A stretch of 54,377 nucleotides of DNA. Origin: an uncultured Ligilactobacillus sp. GTDB lineage: Bacteria > Bacillota > Bacilli > Lactobacillales > Lactobacillaceae. A model generated the notes under the pieces. That model ran no database searches. It saw nothing but the letters and a program-made list of their open reading frames with translations, and was not told the origin of the DNA. Positions 51,458 to 54,377 of this stretch are shown here, in pieces. Numbering within the stretch: the stretch's first letter is position 1; each line of letters opens with the position of its first letter. The stretch lies in the NCBI GenBank assembly GCA_934215475.1, contig CAKPZY010000009.1:1-54377 (forward strand), written 5' to 3'. Both the position numbers and the translations under genes were made by a program.

Positions 51458-52906
51458 TTACTGTATTGGCACAGAGTCAGCCACAAGTTTTTTTAACTTG
51501 AATCTTTGCAGTTTTCCTCCAGCGTTGCGGGGCAATTCAGAAACTTCATAGAAACTTTTGGGAACTTTGTAGTGCGCCAAATGTTTGCGCCCATAAAGAT
51601 TTAGTTTCTGGGAAGAAACGTGATTGCTCTTCGGAATGAAGAAAGCAACTGGCTTTTCACCCCATTTTTTATCTTCAACCCCAATAACAGCAATGTTAGC
51701 AATGAGCGGGCAGTCGGCATAAGCAGCCTCAACCTCATCTGGGAAAATATTTTCCCCTCCAGAAATAATCATATCATCACTTCGGCCGTCAACATAAAGA
51801 AAACCATCCTGGTCGAGTCGGCCAACGTCTCCGGTCTTAAACCACCCGTCAGGAGTGAGCTTTTCAGCATATTTTTCAGGCTGGCCGAGATAAGTTTGAC
51901 TTAATGCAGGGGTTTTGACCTCGATCTCATGTGTATTTGCGGCTATTCTCAACTGCGTCAAAAATAACGGCTTGCCGGAAGAACCGATATGTGTCGGTGC
52001 ATCGGCAAACGACAAGGCAACAATTTGCGAACAAGTTTCTGTCATTCCATATGATTGAACAACGGGAATATTTAGCTGTGAACAGTGCCGAAGAGTAAGT
52101 CGATCAATGGGACCGCCTCCTAGAAGCATTCCCCGAAATTTTGCCTGGTAACTCTCACCGGTTGTTTGCCTGATAGTCAGCAGTTGTTTTAGCATGTAAG
52201 GAACTACCGAAATCATAGTGACGGGTTCTGTGACTAACATGTCGTTGATTTCTTGTGGATCAAAATGACTTGCTAAGCGCACAGTCATACCATAAATCAA
52301 CCCGCGCATCATGATCGAAAAGCCGCTAATATGAAAGATTGGGACAACACATAACCACTCATTGCCAGGCAGGAGTCCAAGATTTAGGGCAGAAGCCGTG
52401 GCAGAGCTAAAATGATTGCCAAAAGTTTGTATGACGCCCTTGGGCTTTCCTGTGGTACCAGAAGTGTACATGATACTGGCCGGAGCATCTAAAGCGAACT
52501 CATCACTAGGTGTGAAAGTTTTTTTTGAAGCATTAAAAAGTTTGGTAAAGGAAACCGTTTGACAATTTAATTGTGTGACATTCAGCTGATCTTCGTATAA
52601 GCAAGTCTCAACTTTGCTATCTGCCAATTGATAATTTAACTCAGCCGGTGACAAACGCCGGTTTAGCCAGACGATCGTATTACCAGCATTAAGGACAGCC
52701 AATGCTGTTAAATAACCATCCATGGAATTAGTGGTCAAAATAGCGATCCGCTGATTTTTAAGTGGGTTTAAGTAATTTAGCTTAGCGCTCAGTTCACTGA
52801 CTTTTTTATAAAGCTCAGCAAATGTCAACTGTTTTTCTCCATCGGTCACCGCGGATCTATCAGGGGCCAACTGAGCTTGTTTTTTTATCCAATTATCCAT
52901 GTGCAT
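51458..52906 (-). CDS. menE: o-Succinylbenzoate-CoA ligase
   Basis: A 482-residue acyl-CoA synthetase of the ANL superfamily. The AMP-binding loop IMYTSGTTGKPKGVIQTFG (about residues 148-166), YGMTETCSQ, GWFKTGDVG and the terminal lysine region NAGGKLQRFKLKK are all there. In menaquinone synthesis it activates o-succinylbenzoate with ATP and CoA. It lies 8 bp after menB, so menBE form one operon. The assignment to MenE rather than another ligase rests mostly on that neighbour. Confidence 0.88.
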   Translation of the reverse strand: MHMDNWIKKQAQLAPDRSAVTDGEKQLTFAELYKKVSELSAKLNYLNPLKNQRIAILTTNSMDGYLTALAVLNAGNTIVWLNRRLSPAELNYQLADSKVETCLYEDQLNVTQLNCQTVSFTKLFNASKKTFTPSDEFALDAPASIMYTSGTTGKPKGVIQTFGNHFSSATASALNLGLLPGNEWLCVVPIFHISGFSIMMRGLIYGMTVRLASHFDPQEINDMLVTEPVTMISVVPYMLKQLLTIRQTTGESYQAKFRGMLLGGGPIDRLTLRHCSQLNIPVVQSYGMTETCSQIVALSFADAPTHIGSSGKPLFLTQLRIAANTHEIEVKTPALSQTYLGQPEKYAEKLTPDGWFKTGDVGRLDQDGFLYVDGRSDDMIISGGENIFPDEVEAAYADCPLIANIAVIGVEDKKWGEKPVAFFIPKSNHVSSQKLNLYGRKHLAHYKVPKSFYEVSELPRNAGGKLQRFKLKKLVADSVPIQ

Positions 52907-52914
52907 ACCGCCGC

Positions 52915-53736
52915 TTAAGGAAACTTCGGGTATTTATCGAAGTCCGGCTTGCGTTTTTCGTTGAAAGCATCGCGGCCTTCTTTGCCCTCGTCAGTTTGAT
53001 AAAACAGCATGGTGGCGTCGCCGCCTAATTGCTGGATCCCGGCTAAACCATCTGTATCCGCGTTCATGGCAGCTTTGATAAAGCGCAGAGCCGTTGGTGA
53101 CTTCTGCAGGATCTCATTGCACCAGTCTAGAGTAACTGATTCAACGTCTTTCAAAGGAACTACTTTATTGATCCAGTTCATTTGAAAGGCTTCTTCAGCA
53201 GTATAGAAATGACCCAGGAACCATACTTCTTTGGCACGCTTATGCCCGATAACCCGCGCAAGGTATCCCGAACCGTAACCAGCATCGAAACTTCCGACTT
53301 TTGGACCGGTCTGACCAAATTTGGCATTATCAGCAGCAATGGTTAAATCACAGATCAACTGTAATATGTTGCCACCACCGACTGACCAACCCTTAACCAT
53401 AGCGATGACTGGCTTTGGGATTATCCGGATCAAATGCTGTAAGTCCAAGACATTCAACCTTGCAATCTTATCTTTACCAACATAACCTCCGTTTCCACGC
53501 ACGCCTTGGTCGCCGCCAGATGAAAAAGCTAAGTCTCCGGCTCCTGTTAGTATAATCACCCCAACTGTGCTATCATCACGGCAGATAGTAAAGGCATCGA
53601 TCATTTCTTGAACGGTAGTTGGAGTAAAAGCGTTCCGCCTTTTTGGACGATTCATCGTGATTTTAGCGATCTTACCTGCTCTTTCAAAGATAATTTCCTG
53701 GTAGTCTTTGATCTTTTCCCAATTAACAGATGTCAT
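52915..53736 (-). CDS. menB: 1,4-Dihydroxy-2-naphthoyl-CoA synthase
   Basis: A 273-residue crotonase-fold enzyme closing the second naphthoquinone ring. MenB-specific features: [11 protein letters not shown] oxyanion region (about residues 72-82), [18 protein letters not shown] and [19 protein letters not shown] (about 142-160) with its conserved Asp and Tyr. The C-terminal [12 protein letters not shown] is also characteristic. GAAAGGA is about eight bases before the ATG. It is transcribed away from the thioesterase gene, whose start is only 34 bp off. Confidence 0.94.
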   Translation of the reverse strand: MTSVNWEKIKDYQEIIFERAGKIAKITMNRPKRRNAFTPTTVQEMIDAFTICRDDSTVGVIILTGAGDLAFSSGGDQGVRGNGGYVGKDKIARLNVLDLQHLIRIIPKPVIAMVKGWSVGGGNILQLICDLTIAADNAKFGQTGPKVGSFDAGYGSGYLARVIGHKRAKEVWFLGHFYTAEEAFQMNWINKVVPLKDVESVTLDWCNEILQKSPTALRFIKAAMNADTDGLAGIQQLGGDATMLFYQTDEGKEGRDAFNEKRKPDFDKYPKFP

Positions 53737-53770
53737 TTAACTCAATCCTTTCGAAAGTTGGTAAATTATT

Positions 53771-54157
53771 ATGTCAGATCTATTGAAAACACTCGGAATC
53801 AAAGTGGTTTCCGTCAAGCCTAACGAATCTATTATATCATTAGCAATTTCGGATGAAATAAAACAGCCTCATGGCCTCGTACATGGAGGTATCAACGCTG
53901 TATTAGGCGAGACTGCGGCTAGTTTGGGAGGGGGACAAAATGTTCCTGTCGGTTTCAATGTTGTTGGGATCGATATTACGACTCACCATTTGCAGGCAGC
54001 CAAGGAAGGAACTTTGATTGCCAGAGCAACACCGCTCCACATTGGTAAAAAAATCCAGACCTGGCAAGTCGAGATCCATAATGGCGAACGTTTGACGAGT
54101 GTGAGTGACGTGACTCTAGCCAGGGTAAGCGAGGTTAACAGGAACCCGAGAAAATAG
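53771..54157 (+). CDS. Hotdog-fold thioesterase, probable 1,4-dihydroxy-2-naphthoyl-CoA hydrolase
   Basis: A 128-residue PaaI/MenI-type thioesterase. The motif HGLVHGGINAVLGETAASLGG (about residues 33-53) contains the His-Gly-Gly and the catalytic Glu. It would release DHNA from CoA, the step after MenB. The role is inferred from adjacency to menB and menE plus the fold; PaaI-like thioesterases of other function look similar. The ribosome site is weak (GAAAGTTGG), about 12 bases away. Confidence 0.82.
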   Translation: MSDLLKTLGIKVVSVKPNESIISLAISDEIKQPHGLVHGGINAVLGETAASLGGGQNVPVGFNVVGIDITTHHLQAAKEGTLIARATPLHIGKKIQTWQVEIHNGERLTSVSDVTLARVSEVNRNPRK

Positions 54158-54212
54158 CTGATTTTCTGGCCGGTCAGATATTAGTTATGTTGATTTGTGC
54201 TATTAGGAAGAT

Positions 54213-54377
54213 CAAGTTTGCTGGACATGGTACAGAATTTGGTAAGATTGTACAAAGTTTGTTGGACATGGTACAGAAGTTAGTGAGATTGTACAAAGTT
54301 TACTGGACATGGTACAGAAGTTAGTAAGATCGTACAAAGTTTACTGGACATGGTACAGAATTTGGTAAGATCGTACA
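54213..54377. repeat. 41-bp tandem repeats, about 3.8 copies, cut by the window end
   Basis: Units start at 54223, 54264, 54305 and 54346, exactly 41 bp apart; the last is truncated at the window edge after 32 bp. Each opens with GGACATGGTACAGAA and later contains GTACAAAGTTT. Copies 1 and 4 share GAATTTGG where copies 2 and 3 have GAAGTTAG. Each unit holds two GTACA cores spaced 20 then 21 bp apart, so the unit looks like a diverged dimer of a half-repeat of about two helical turns. There is no coding frame and no unique spacer between units. The array lies just after the thioesterase gene. Confidence 0.93.

Noticed and set aside
54213..54377. CRISPR array
   Set aside because: The repeats are contiguous with no unique spacers, and no cas genes are nearby.
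1..54377. Prophage, insertion sequence or integrative element
   Set aside because: No integrase, transposase, phage structural gene, terminal repeat pair or target duplication was seen.

Overview
The window looks like a chromosomal segment of a low-GC Gram-positive lactic acid bacterium, most likely a Lactobacillaceae member; I cannot fix the genus. Reasons: PTS sugar operons with PRD and GntR regulators, catabolite (cre) sites, a methionine T-box leader, a water-forming NADH oxidase, a C69 dipeptidase, DegV, a compact potABCD operon, strong AGGAGG-type ribosome sites with frequent GTG/TTG starts, and no respiratory complex genes apart from a partial menaquinone set. I see no rRNA, tRNA, prophage, insertion sequence or CRISPR array.

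Layout. 0-3 kb: a secreted metallo-beta-lactamase-fold hydrolase and an NCS1 permease, both on the minus strand. 3-10.7 kb: a plus-strand alpha-mannoside PTS locus (ROK kinase, PRD/EII regulator, separate EIIA, EIIB and EIIC, GH38 alpha-mannosidase). 10.7-14.9 kb: a methyltransferase, a coiled-coil membrane protein, a T-box(Met)-controlled MetE-like methyltransferase and a small DUF1648-like membrane protein. 15-16.8 kb: a three-gene unit coding a ribbon-helix-helix/NfeD-like fusion, an SPFH protein and a one-helix membrane protein, behind a palindrome overlapping the promoter. 16.9-22 kb, minus strand: a frameshifted lipoprotein gene, a type II cation P-type ATPase and NADH oxidase. 22.7-30.9 kb: a small orphan gene, a DJ-1 family protein, a lipoprotein, an OppA-like protein without the lipobox cysteine, and potABCD. 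31-34.7 kb: DegV, dipeptidase and NAD(P)H-hydrate epimerase. 34.9-38.4 kb: a zinc-type ArsR/CDF efflux pair, a membrane acyltransferase and a DUF915 hydrolase with an apparent ATT start. 38.6-43.3 kb: the trehalose locus, with divergent promoters. 43.6-50.2 kb: a hydroxyacid dehydrogenase pair, an MFS exporter, a CopB-type copper ATPase and an fchA/folD-like folate pair. 50.2-54.2 kb: an alcohol-dehydrogenase family reductase and menE, menB and a hotdog thioesterase. 54.2 kb to the end: 41-bp tandem repeats cut by the window edge.

How genes work together. Two complete PTS uptake-and-hydrolysis modules are present (mannoside, trehalose). The trehalose regulatory region is well resolved: each promoter carries a TreR-like site inside its 17-bp spacer, and there are two cre-like sites. 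The ArsR/CDF pair is a self-contained zinc efflux switch. FchA and the FolD-like protein are translationally coupled, and the FolD-like protein lacks the lysine needed for cyclohydrolase activity, so the two may divide that chemistry. The most unusual items are the RHH-NfeD/SPFH unit, the 41-bp repeat with its hidden 20-21 bp sub-period, the tetranucleotide frameshift in a lipoprotein signal, the OppA lipobox loss and the ATT start.
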